A stretch of DNA of 64,000 nt from Siphonobacter sp. SORGH_AS_0500 (GTDB lineage Bacteria; Bacteroidota; Bacteroidia; Cytophagales; Spirosomataceae): contig NZ_NHPP01000002.1 in assembly GCF_002838835.1 (NCBI RefSeq), positions 248,001 to 312,000 of the forward strand. The letters run 5' to 3'. Both the position numbers and the translations under genes were made by a program. Positions within the stretch are counted from its first letter, which is position 1. Every line of letters starts with the position of its first letter. Under the pieces are notes generated by a model, which did no database searches, was not told the origin of the DNA, and saw only the letters and a program-made list of their open reading frames with translations. Below are positions 17,154 to 25,926 of this stretch, one piece after another.

Positions 17154-17447
17154 TTACACCAATTCTTCGATGGATACAATGGCATCCCGATTGAGCGGGC
17201 CATAGAGGTGCGGGAAAAGCTCGCCGCCAGTAGAGGGCTCAAATTTTAACAGAGCTTTAAAGCGGGTTTCGTCCAGGTGTAGCAGCAGTAAGGGACGTAC
17301 GTTTGGGTAGTAGCGTTCCAGTACACCAGCGACTTGCGACTGAGTACTCAAATGAATAAATCCTTCTTCAGAGAAAGTCTCGGGGGTATAAGCTTCCTGA
17401 ATTTCGTGCGATTGCCAGTAATCTGGCTTAACAATGTGATAGAGCAT
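17154..17447 (-). CDS. DUF952 family protein
   Basis: 97 residues from ATG 17447. The start MLYHIVKPDYW is the usual N-terminus of the DUF952 family; the frame is open for another 290 nt upstream, but that part translates simple GGTTTTG repeat DNA and is rejected. Conserved family features seen: HIVKPDYW, EGFIHLSTQSQVAGVLERYY, LLLLHLDETRF, FPHLYGPLNRDAIVSI. DUF952 proteins are small cytosolic proteins related in fold to ADP-ribosyl-handling (RES/ART-like) folds; no reaction is established to my knowledge. A G-rich tandem repeat lies 29 nt upstream of the start. Confidence 0.85.
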   Translation of the reverse strand: MLYHIVKPDYWQSHEIQEAYTPETFSEEGFIHLSTQSQVAGVLERYYPNVRPLLLLHLDETRFKALLKFEPSTGGELFPHLYGPLNRDAIVSIEELV

Positions 17448-17475
17448 GGTGGGAGTTTTGAGCGGCCGCCGCTGC

Positions 17476-17550
17476 GGTTTTGGGTTTTGGGTTTTGGGTT
17501 TTGGGTTTTGGGTTTTGGGTTTTGGGTTTGGGTTTTGGGTTTGGGTTTGG
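17476..17550. repeat. Telomere-like (GGTTTTG)n tandem repeat
   Basis: About 75 bp of GGGTTTT units: seven near-perfect 7-bp units followed by mixed GGGTTT/GGGTTTT units. G-runs of three repeat more than eight times on the plus strand, enough for G-quadruplex formation. It lies just upstream of the DUF952 start, with the C-rich strand as the coding strand of that gene. A NotI-like GCGGCCGC sits at its edge (17463-17470). Confidence 0.95.
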
Positions 17551-17621
17551 TAAAGAAGAACAACTAAGTAAGGGAGGAGATGAATGGAAGACAATAACCC
17601 GGAGGGGTTGAATATGGATAG

Positions 17622-17913
17622 CCCCGGGTAAAACCCGGGGTTACTTATGGGATTACTTAATGGATGGACTCCGTCTGGATGGACTCTAACAGGTACTTCA
17701 ACGGAATTTCTCCCGCCCTGGCTGGTGTCTTCACCAGCCATTACTACAAAGCATAGAGGTTGGTGAGGACACCAACCAGGGCGGAGTTTTTGAGTTTACA
17801 ATTCCCAATAACAGGCGATCATTCACGTAGAGACGCGATGAAGTTGCATCTGGGTAAAAGGCGGTAGGGATTATAAATCCCTTACAGAGGGCTTTCGGAT
17901 TACAAATCCGAAA
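17622..17913. repeat. Cluster of dispersed palindromic repeats
   Basis: Within 300 bp: CCCCGGGT-AAA-ACCCGGGG (17622-17640); TGGCTGGTG-TCTT-CACCAGCCA (17719-17740); GGTTGGTG-AGGA-CACCAACC (17758-17777), which with its flank AGGGCGGA is the inverted partner of the previous one; a degenerate AGACGCGA/TTGCATCT copy (17831-17851); and TTTCGGATT-ACA-AATCCGAAA (17893-17913). Relatives of the second and fourth occur at 10597-10617, 10561-10587 and 29484-29504. Confidence 0.85.
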
Positions 17914-18098
17914 AGAGCGTCGGATGTTTTGAAATAGAAGATACAACCCAGGGTTTTATGTCATATACCAAGAACTTGCATGACAACTCAACACGCAAAA
18001 ACCTTCAAAACTTCACAGTTAAGTACTTTTTAAGGATTCATTAAGGTGAGGCTAAGGCTTGGGACGTAGATTTGTTAATAGCACCAAACCAGTACACC

Positions 18099-18260
18099 AT
18101 GATAGTTGAACCGATTCATGTATTAGCCTGGTCTAGGCTTCGCCGTCGTAAAATACGCCATTTACGTCTGCTTCCCACTTCTGAAAGCTCGCCCTTATTA
18201 GGCGTTATTACCTTAGTAGCAGGTATCCTGTATCTGCTGATTATGGAAGGAATAGCTTGA
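18099..18260 (+). CDS. Possible small single-span membrane protein
   Basis: 53 codons from ATG 18099. The N-terminal half is basic (SRLRRRKIRHLRLL) and the C-terminal half hydrophobic (LLGVITLVAGILYLLIMEG), a pattern of small membrane proteins with the N-terminus inside. A TAGATTTG box at 18067-18074, matching the Bacteroidota -7 element, lies 24 nt before the start codon, though no -33 TTTG is present. No family is recognised and the surrounding 1 kb is repeat-rich, so this is only a candidate. Confidence 0.35.
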   Translation: MIVEPIHVLAWSRLRRRKIRHLRLLPTSESSPLLGVITLVAGILYLLIMEGIA

Positions 18261-18549
18261 TAGTTTCTTCTTCGCTCCAGATTAGAAATGCCTAATCTGA
18301 ATGAATTAGCCTGGCTAAGATGCATGCCAGAGCATTTAATAAATAATCTTGTCAACCGGGTGGAACGACATTCTTGAAGGATGTATGGAATGACTCGATT
18401 AGACAGGTTATCTCATATAACTAACTCTTTAAAAGGATACAACCATACCTTTAAAAATTAGGAAAGTATTCCTCATTTTTTCCCAATATGCCTGCGGAGT
18501 GGGCATTAAATGGTCGTGTAGCCTTGGAACTCAATCCGCATTTGAAAAT

Positions 18550-20811
18550 ATGAAACGACTTATCATTGTATCGAATAGGCTACCTATTCAACTCCTGCGT
18601 CAGGAATCCGGTGTGCAGTTACTGGAAAGTGCAGGAGGACTCGCCACCGCCCTGAAAAGTTATTTACAAGCTCAGGATCGGTCTTCCTTCAATCCTGAAG
18701 AAGTAATATGGGTAGGAAACGCCGATTTTTCTCCAGAGTTATGGGAAGAATTCAACGAGACGAAGCAGTCGACAGGTACATTTAAAATTGCTCCTCTCTG
18801 GCTGGATAATGAAGTAAACGATGGCTTCTATAATGGTCTGTCCAATTCAACGATCTGGCCTTTATTTCATTACTTCCCAACCTTTGCGACCTATAAAGAT
18901 TCTGATTGGCAGGCTTACCAACAAGCCAATGAAGTTTTCGCCGATCGTTTAGCTGAACTCTATCAACCTGGTGACGTTCTATGGATTCACGACTACCACT
19001 TGATGTTATTACCTAAATTAGTTCGGAGCCGTCGTCCCGATGCAACCATAGGATTTTTTCTGCATATCCCTTTTCCGTCCTTCGAGATTTATCGGATGTT
19101 ACCCGGCCCCTGGCGGGAAGGATTACTGAATGGGATGCTCGGCTCGGATTTAATCGGTTTTCACACGAACGATTACGTACAGCATTTCGAAAAATCAGTA
19201 CACCGGCTTATTGGTAACGAAAGTAAGCTGCGTTCCATTCAGGTAGGAAACCGTCCGGTAAAGGTAGATCTCTTTCCCATTAGTATTGACTACGAACGAT
19301 TTAACTCGGCTTATACGCTCCCTGAGGTAGTAGAAGAACGTAACAAGATTCGAGAGCAATTGCAGGACAATAAGCTCCTCTTTTCCGTAGATCGTCTGGA
19401 TTACACCAAAGGCGTGCTGAACCGATTACAAGGGTACGAAAAATTCCTGGAGAGACACCCTGAATGGCACGGACGCATCTCTTTTGTCATGGTGGTCGTT
19501 CCTTCACGGAGTGAAATTTCTTCGTACGGAGAACGGAAACAGATGATCGAGGAAAACACGGGCCGTATCAACGGACGTTTTGCCACGATGAGCTGGCAAC
19601 CCGTTGTTTATCAGTATCGTAGTCTTTCCTTTGAGCAATTATGTGCCTACTATACCGCTTGCGATGTGGCTTTAATTACCCCCATTCGGGATGGTATGAA
19701 TCTGGTTGCAAAAGAGTTTGTAGCCACACGTCAGGACGAGCAGGGTGTATTGATTCTCAGTGAAGTAGCCGGAGCGGCGGCAGAGCTGGGAGAAGCCTTG
19801 CTTATCAATCCAACGGATCGTGAAGGCATGGCTCAGGCCATTGAAAGGGCTTTATCTATGTCCCCGCAAAACCAGAGCGAACGTATGCGTCTGATGCAGA
19901 CCCGAATTCGGGAATATGACGTGGTCCAATGGGCAGATGACTTTTTAACTCAACTATTCAACGCGAAATCGCAGCAACATCAATGGGAGGTTAGAATATT
20001 AAATGTTGCCCTGCGAAAACAAATTATGGAAAAGTACCAAAACGCTCAGAAGCGACTTTTACTCCTTGATTATGACGGAACGCTCGTTCCATTTGCTAAA
20101 TTCCCGGAACTGGCCCGTCCAAGCGAGCGGGTAGTGGAGTTGCTGAATGAACTGGCTGCCGTACCCCAAAATCAGGTGGTGATCATTAGTGGCCGGGATA
20201 AAAAAACACTGGAAAACTGGTTTGGATCATTGGCGATTCAACTTGTGGCCGAACACGGAGCAGCCGTTCGGCAACCGGACGGAATCTGGCAGGAGAATCC
20301 TGACGCTTTTCACCCCGAGTGGCGAGCTAATATCCAGCAGGCTATGAATCTGGCGGTACAGCGGTGTCCAGGTACTTTTGTTGAAGAAAAAACGCATTCG
20401 CTGGCCTGGCATTATCGCAATACGGCCGATGATTTAGGCTTTGCCCGTTCTCGTGATCTGATTGACACGCTTCATGGATTAACGGGGCACCAGTTACAGG
20501 TAATCGACGGAAATAAAGTGGTAGAAGTACGGGTAGCAGGGGTGGATAAAGGCAGTGTAGCCAGCCGCATCGCATCCGAAAGTAATTATGATTTCATCAT
20601 GGCCATTGGCGATGATCGTACCGATGAAGATATGTTCCGGGCCTTATCGGATCGGGCTTTGACGATAAAAGTAGGGCAGCAAAAGACGCTGGCCCGCTAC
20701 AGCCTGCCCGATACCGGAGCGGTGTTGTCATTCCTGCAACGTTTTACAGGAATGGAAAACAACGGCGAGAATATTGATCTCACACCCAATACTGAATTAA
20801 CTTCTGCCTAG
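18550..20811 (+). CDS. otsAB: Bifunctional trehalose-6-phosphate synthase/phosphatase
   Basis: 753 residues from ATG 18550 (MKRLIIVSNRLP, the normal OtsA start; 17 extra in-frame codons upstream are unlikely). The GT20 synthase domain covers about 1-480: SNRLP, SAGGLATALKSYLQ, WIHDYHLMLLPKL, FLHIPFPSFEIYR, VDRLDYTKGVLNRL and PIRDGMNLVAKEF. It joins UDP-glucose and glucose-6-phosphate. The HAD phosphatase domain covers about 495-735: LLLLDYDGTLVPF (nucleophile and acid Asp), VIISGRDKKTLENWF and GDDRTDEDMF. It removes the phosphate to give trehalose. The fused order synthase-phosphatase is common in Bacteroidota. Likely role: osmotic and drying stress. Single-gene unit with its own terminator. 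Confidence 0.96.
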   Translation: MKRLIIVSNRLPIQLLRQESGVQLLESAGGLATALKSYLQAQDRSSFNPEEVIWVGNADFSPELWEEFNETKQSTGTFKIAPLWLDNEVNDGFYNGLSNSTIWPLFHYFPTFATYKDSDWQAYQQANEVFADRLAELYQPGDVLWIHDYHLMLLPKLVRSRRPDATIGFFLHIPFPSFEIYRMLPGPWREGLLNGMLGSDLIGFHTNDYVQHFEKSVHRLIGNESKLRSIQVGNRPVKVDLFPISIDYERFNSAYTLPEVVEERNKIREQLQDNKLLFSVDRLDYTKGVLNRLQGYEKFLERHPEWHGRISFVMVVVPSRSEISSYGERKQMIEENTGRINGRFATMSWQPVVYQYRSLSFEQLCAYYTACDVALITPIRDGMNLVAKEFVATRQDEQGVLILSEVAGAAAELGEALLINPTDREGMAQAIERALSMSPQNQSERMRLMQTRIREYDVVQWADDFLTQLFNAKSQQHQWEVRILNVALRKQIMEKYQNAQKRLLLLDYDGTLVPFAKFPELARPSERVVELLNELAAVPQNQVVIISGRDKKTLENWFGSLAIQLVAEHGAAVRQPDGIWQENPDAFHPEWRANIQQAMNLAVQRCPGTFVEEKTHSLAWHYRNTADDLGFARSRDLIDTLHGLTGHQLQVIDGNKVVEVRVAGVDKGSVASRIASESNYDFIMAIGDDRTDEDMFRALSDRALTIKVGQQKTLARYSLPDTGAVLSFLQRFTGMENNGENIDLTPNTELTSA

Positions 20812-20833
20812 CCTAAACTAGTACATTTTTGAG

Positions 20834-20863
20834 AAGGGGAAAAGTCATACTTTCCCCTTTTTT
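20834..20863 (+). terminator. Intrinsic terminator after otsAB
   Basis: Stem AAGGGGAAA / TTTCCCCTT (20834-20842, 20851-20859) running into a T-run. Confidence 0.9.
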
Positions 20864-21059
20864 GATACCCTTATTAATCATAGTTTAAGCGTTAAGCAGG
20901 CGGTAATACTTCTATCAGAAATAATACCCTTCGTCGCTTTTTCCGGCGGAAGTTGGATTTATTCGGGTCCATTTCTTGAAATTCTAATGAAAATTTAATT
21001 CCTTTGGACTGTTTTGTTACTGAAATTTCATTAAAGAAGGCTAAGCCGACAGAACAATA

Positions 21060-21434
21060 ATGAGACTACTGCTTTGTTTAACCTTATTTATTCTATGCGT
21101 ACAGACAGCATTTTCGATTCCGGTTTGGGTAGAAAATAATTGTACTTTAGATAGAAATATTTCGATTATTAAAGCAGACGAAACTTCCGGTAGCCTCAAA
21201 ATTAAGTCTTTACAAAGTGATGACTCCGACGATGAATTCTACTTCGAGGCGGACCCTCAGGATGACCATCACACGCATCACGAATGGTATCCACAACATC
21301 TGGATGCAACCTTACCTGCTCATACCGATCGGAATTTCTGGATCTGGTATTTACTAAAGCCTTTTCATTTCCCTCCCCGCAATTTCTATCAGTCTATTGA
21401 GGCCATTCTAAACACGCCACCTCCTCAGTTGTAG
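21060..21434 (+). CDS. Small secreted His/Asp-rich protein heading the metal-efflux operon
   Basis: 124 residues. Signal peptide MRLLLCLTLFILCVQTAFS, cut near FS-IP. The mature part is acidic and holds a probable metal-binding stretch DDHHTHHEWYPQH. It lies 111 nt before the CzcA-type pump gene on the same strand. Small periplasmic proteins in this position are frequent in Bacteroidota metal-efflux operons; a periplasmic metal-binding or sensing role is inferred from the histidines and the context. Reading frame beginning at ATG 21060 with the signal peptide leaves little doubt that it is a real gene. Confidence 0.75.
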   Translation: MRLLLCLTLFILCVQTAFSIPVWVENNCTLDRNISIIKADETSGSLKIKSLQSDDSDDEFYFEADPQDDHHTHHEWYPQHLDATLPAHTDRNFWIWYLLKPFHFPPRNFYQSIEAILNTPPPQL

Positions 21435-21545
21435 TACCATGTCTTTCCTGAATTTCAGATCCTTACTCTGAAAGATTGCTCTATTTACCTACTATAAACT
21501 GTCGGTAAACAGTGGTTTGTTGCTGCTGTTTGACCCAAAACTGCT

Positions 21546-24500
21546 ATGATTGATAAGCTAATTGCATTTAGCGTCCGAAGTCCGTTTACCATCGGTCTTC
21601 TCGTGCTGGTAATGGCGATTTGGGGAGGTTACTCACTGAAAACACTTCCCATTGATGCCGTACCTGACGTTACCAACCAACAGGTAGACGTCATTACGAA
21701 CTCCCCTAATTTATCGTCGCTTGAAATTGAACGCTACATTACGACCCCGCTGGAAATGGCTATGGCTAATATTCCGGGTCTGGTGGAAGCTCGTTCGTAC
21801 TCCAAATTTGGCTCTTCCGTGGTCAAACTCATTTTCACGGACGACACCGACATCTACTGGGCTCGTCAGCAGGTGTTTGAACGCCTCACTCAGGTGCAGG
21901 CCGAGATTCCAGAGGGAGCGGGTACCCCCATCCTGGGACCGGTTTCAACGGGTTTAGGTGAGATTTATCAGTATGTGATTCGTCCCAAAGACTTAAACAA
22001 TAGTCCTTACACACTTACCGAAATCCGCACGATTCAGGATTGGGTCGTTCGTCGCAAGTTATTAGGCTTACCGGGCGTAGCTGACGTGAGTGGGTATGGT
22101 GGATACGCCAAAGAATACCAGGCTCAGATCAAGACCGATCGCATGAAAGCTCTGGGTGTGAGCGTAGATGAATTATACGAAGCCCTGAACAAAGGCAACA
22201 GCAATACCGGCGGTGCTTACATCGAAAAAGATAATAAAGCCTTTACCATCCGAGGCATTGGTTTGGCTCAATCGCTGGAGGATATTGAAAATGCCGTAAT
22301 CAAGAAAAATGGGAGTGTACCCATTTTAATAAGAGACGTGGCCGATGTGGAGTTTGGTCATGCCCTGCGTTTTGGTGCCTTGTCAAATAATGGCGAAGGC
22401 GAAGTGGTGGGTGGCTCAATCCTGATGATGAAAGGGGCGAATGGTAACGAAGTCATTACCCGATTGAAAGAAAGATTCGCTGAAATTCAGAAAGAGTTAC
22501 CTCCAGGGTTAACCATCGAACCATTCCTGGATCGCTCGAAACTGGTAAACGCCGCTATTTCAACGGTAGCTAAAAACCTGATCGAAGGGGCCGTTATCGT
22601 TATGATTGTCATTCTGGTGTTTCTGGGTAACTGGCGGGCCAGTTTACTAGCGGCTTCGGTTATTCCGTTAGCGATGCTTTTCGCTTTCATCTGGATGAAA
22701 CAATTTGACGTAGTGGGTAACGTCATGAGTCTTGGAGCCATTGACTTCGGGCTGTTAGTTGATCCGGCCATTATCGTCGTCGAGTCCGCCGTGCTTTTCC
22801 TGGCCCTTTCGCTCAGCAAATTTGCGGGTAAGAAAATGACCTATAAGGATCGTCAGGAAGTAGTCATTTCGGCGGCAGCAGAAGTAAAAAAATCCGTGAT
22901 TTTCGGGGGATTAATCATTCTGATCGTATACGTTCCCATTCTGACGCTTCAGGGAATTGAAGGAAAAATGTTCTCGCCAATGGCCAAAACGGTAGCTTTT
23001 GCCATTATCGGAGCCTTGATTCTGGCCGTTACGTATGTTCCCATGATGTGTGCGGTATTACTGCGTCCACCCAAGTCGGTGCATCACGATGGATTCTCTG
23101 AAAAGATTGTTCAGTTCTTCCTCAAGGGTTTACGTCCCGTGATCCGTTTAGGCCTGCGATATAAGATCGTAGTTATTGCGTTTGCACTGGTGGTATTAGC
23201 CGCTGGAATCATTGGCTTTGGAAGAATTGGCGGTGAATTTATGCCTCAGATTCAGGAAGGCGATATGGTAGTCGATATGGATTTACCCGTGGGAACAACG
23301 TTGTCAGAATCCATTCGGCAAAGCCAGATCTTCCAGGAGGGAATCATGAAGGAATTCCCGGATGAAGTAGAAGGAATTGTTTCTAAAATCGGTACGTCTG
23401 AGGTAAAGGTCGATCCATTACCACTGGAGTCCCAGGAAGTGTACGTTGAATTAAAAGATAAAAAATACTGGACGAAAGCCCACGATCAGCAGGAGTTAGC
23501 CATCAAGGTTAATGAATACATGGCTCAGTTCCCGGGTCCTTTATATGCCATTTCCCAACCCATTGAAAGCCGGGTGAATGACATGATTTCCGGGGCCCGG
23601 ACGCAGGTGGTGGTGCAATTATACGGAACGGACCTAGATACGCTGGTAGCAAAAACCAAGCAGATCATTCAAATTGTTCGGAATGTAGACGGAGCCGTTG
23701 ATGTAAAAGGAAGCAAAGTGTTTGGCTTACCGCAACTGAACATTAACTACGACCGCCAGCGAATGGCCGTGCACGGAATTAAAGTTGAGCAGGTGAACCG
23801 GGCCATTCAAATGGCTTTTGGAGGAGCAACCGCAGGGGTGGTTTATGAAGGCGACCGGCGTTTTGATGTAACGCTTCGCTTGACGGGAGAAGACCGGACG
23901 CGTCCTGAAAATATTGAAAACCTGTTAATTAACGATCAGAATAATAACCCGATTCCATTGCGTGAAATAGCGAAAATTACGGAAAGCGTTGGTCCTTCTG
24001 AAATCGTTCATGAAAACATGAAACGAGTGGTTAACCTCGGCTTCAATGTTCGCGGTCGTGATTTACAGTCGGTGGTGGACGATGTAATTAAACAGGTAGA
24101 CGCAAAAGTGAAATTGCCCAAAGGGTATGAGATAAACTACGGAGGAGATTTTGAAAACTTTGGTCGGGCGAAGGCTCGTTTATCCATTGTTGTTCCAATT
24201 GCCCTCCTGGTCATCTTCGGATTACTCTTTTTAACCTTCCGCAATTTCCGCGATAGTTTCCTCATTTATGCCGTTGTTCCTCTGTCAGCCGTAGGAGGGG
24301 TGTTCTCGCTGCTTTTACGCGACATGAACTTCAGTATCTCGGCGGGGGTCGGTTTCATTGCTCTGTTCGGGGTAGCCGTATTGAACGGAATTTTATTGAT
24401 CAGTCACTTTAATACCCTGGGCGACGAAGGCATGGACGATCCGAACGAGCGGGTCATGAAAGGAATTGAGGAACGTTTCCGCCCGATTCTGATGACTTCG

Positions 24501-25922
24501 TTTGTGGCTGCTTTGGGCTTTATGCCCATGGCCTTATCCACCAGTGTAGGTTCGGAAGTACAGAAACCCCTGGCAACGGTGGTAATCGGTGGATTGTTAA
24601 CGGCTACTATTCTGACCTTACTCGTATTACCCATTCTTTACGCCATTTTCGCGGGTAAATCAAAAAAAGGCGGGTCTGTAAAGAATAATGCGATTCCCGC
24701 TACTGCCGTAGTTGCCCTGCTCATCGGAGCGTCTTTCCTGACTACTAACGCCTCTGCTCAGACGAAACCGGAAGTTCCCGAAGTGGAGGACGTACGGGAG
24801 TTAACGCTGGAAAAAGCGTTAGAATTAACGAAACGAGGGAATCCGCAGACGCGTCTGGCGAATTTACGGATTGAGAAGGAAAGAGTATTACTTCCCGCTA
24901 CGTTCAATCTGGATGCTCCGCGTATTTATACCCAGGCTCCCAGTGGTACGGATTACCGCCTCGGTTTTTTCCAGAACTTACAATTTCCTACAGTTTATAC
25001 CAACCAACGGAAAGCCCAGCGTCAACAGATTAAACTCAATGAAGCGGAGAAGGGGGTAGTCTTCAACGACTTATCTTATCAGGTGCGTTCGATTTATAAT
25101 GACATTTTGTATTACAATCGGATGATCACCAATTACCAGCAGCAGGATAGCTTACTGGCTAATTTCGTGAGAGTAACGGATGTTCGGCTGAATGTAGGAC
25201 AGATTTCCAGAATCGAGCGACTCAATGCCGAGGCTCAATACCGGGAGAATGCCATCTACCTGAAGCAGTCGAAAGCCCGCTTGCGGGGAGCCCGGATACA
25301 GTTATGGATTCTGACGGGTTTAGCCCCCGATAGTAGCCGAGTGATTTTAGGGGATTTCAAACGATTAACCTATGGGTCAGCCATTTCGGCTGCGGATACT
25401 TCCTTCTCGTCAAATCCGCGACTGGCTTTTTATGAACAAAACCGAAAGCTCAATGAAAGCATGCTGAAGGTTGAAAGAAGTCGTGCCCTGCCCGGCATTT
25501 CTTTTGGGTACATGAACCAGGGGGACCGCGAAACGAATGTGCGTTACCGCTGGGAGTTTGGCTTAACGGTGCCACTCTGGCAATGGCAGTATAAATCACG
25601 TCAGGCCGGAGCGAGAAAGGATATTGAAATTGCTCAGCAGCAGATTTCGCTCAACAGCTACGAACTGCGGGGAGCTTACGACAAAGCTGCTTCCGACTAC
25701 CGGGCTTACAGCGAAGCTCTGGATTATTACGAATCATTTGGGCTAAACCAGGCCAACGAGATCATCAAGGCCGCTCAGGATAGTTACCGCCTCGGAAGCA
25801 TTGGTTACTACAACTTCCTGTTGAACCTACAGGAAGCCTTCCGCATTCGGGCCGAGCACCTGGAAGCGATCCATAACGTGAATAATTCGATCATTACGAT
25901 TCAATATCTCAAAGGAGAATAA
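21546..25922 (+). CDS. CusA/CzcA heavy-metal RND pump fused to a TolC-like outer-membrane factor
   Basis: 1458 residues. Residues 1-1040 are a complete heavy-metal RND permease: IDAVPDVTNQQVDV at the start, twelve spans, and the proton-relay motif DFGLLVDPAIIVVE with Asp400, Asp406 and Glu413 in the spacing of CzcA. The usual Gly after the second Asp is Pro here. After about residue 1045 comes a hydrophobic stretch ending in TNASAQT that looks like a signal peptide with cleavage site, then about 390 residues of an outer-membrane efflux (TolC) domain: LTLEKALELTKRGNPQTRLA, long helices, and LNLQEAFRIRAEHLEA. The adaptor gene starts 4 nt later. Exports a metal such as Cu, Zn, Co or Cd; which one is not predictable with confidence. 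Confidence 0.94.
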   Translation: MIDKLIAFSVRSPFTIGLLVLVMAIWGGYSLKTLPIDAVPDVTNQQVDVITNSPNLSSLEIERYITTPLEMAMANIPGLVEARSYSKFGSSVVKLIFTDDTDIYWARQQVFERLTQVQAEIPEGAGTPILGPVSTGLGEIYQYVIRPKDLNNSPYTLTEIRTIQDWVVRRKLLGLPGVADVSGYGGYAKEYQAQIKTDRMKALGVSVDELYEALNKGNSNTGGAYIEKDNKAFTIRGIGLAQSLEDIENAVIKKNGSVPILIRDVADVEFGHALRFGALSNNGEGEVVGGSILMMKGANGNEVITRLKERFAEIQKELPPGLTIEPFLDRSKLVNAAISTVAKNLIEGAVIVMIVILVFLGNWRASLLAASVIPLAMLFAFIWMKQFDVVGNVMSLGAIDFGLLVDPAIIVVESAVLFLALSLSKFAGKKMTYKDRQEVVISAAAEVKKSVIFGGLIILIVYVPILTLQGIEGKMFSPMAKTVAFAIIGALILAVTYVPMMCAVLLRPPKSVHHDGFSEKIVQFFLKGLRPVIRLGLRYKIVVIAFALVVLAAGIIGFGRIGGEFMPQIQEGDMVVDMDLPVGTTLSESIRQSQIFQEGIMKEFPDEVEGIVSKIGTSEVKVDPLPLESQEVYVELKDKKYWTKAHDQQELAIKVNEYMAQFPGPLYAISQPIESRVNDMISGARTQVVVQLYGTDLDTLVAKTKQIIQIVRNVDGAVDVKGSKVFGLPQLNINYDRQRMAVHGIKVEQVNRAIQMAFGGATAGVVYEGDRRFDVTLRLTGEDRTRPENIENLLINDQNNNPIPLREIAKITESVGPSEIVHENMKRVVNLGFNVRGRDLQSVVDDVIKQVDAKVKLPKGYEINYGGDFENFGRAKARLSIVVPIALLVIFGLLFLTFRNFRDSFLIYAVVPLSAVGGVFSLLLRDMNFSISAGVGFIALFGVAVLNGILLISHFNTLGDEGMDDPNERVMKGIEERFRPILMTSFVAALGFMPMALSTSVGSEVQKPLATVVIGGLLTATILTLLVLPILYAIFAGKSKKGGSVKNNAIPATAVVALLIGASFLTTNASAQTKPEVPEVEDVRELTLEKALELTKRGNPQTRLANLRIEKERVLLPATFNLDAPRIYTQAPSGTDYRLGFFQNLQFPTVYTNQRKAQRQQIKLNEAEKGVVFNDLSYQVRSIYNDILYYNRMITNYQQQDSLLANFVRVTDVRLNVGQISRIERLNAEAQYRENAIYLKQSKARLRGARIQLWILTGLAPDSSRVILGDFKRLTYGSAISAADTSFSSNPRLAFYEQNRKLNESMLKVERSRALPGISFGYMNQGDRETNVRYRWEFGLTVPLWQWQYKSRQAGARKDIEIAQQQISLNSYELRGAYDKAASDYRAYSEALDYYESFGLNQANEIIKAAQDSYRLGSIGYYNFLLNLQEAFRIRAEHLEAIHNVNNSIITIQYLKGE

Positions 25923-25926
25923 ATCA

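Noticed and set aside
17476-17550. Chromosome end (true telomere)
   Set aside because: Ordinary genes continue on both sides, so it is an internal array.
17448-17741. N-terminal extension of the DUF952 protein
   Set aside because: The extra residues come from translating the GGTTTTG array (PKTQNPKPKT pattern) and flanking repeats.
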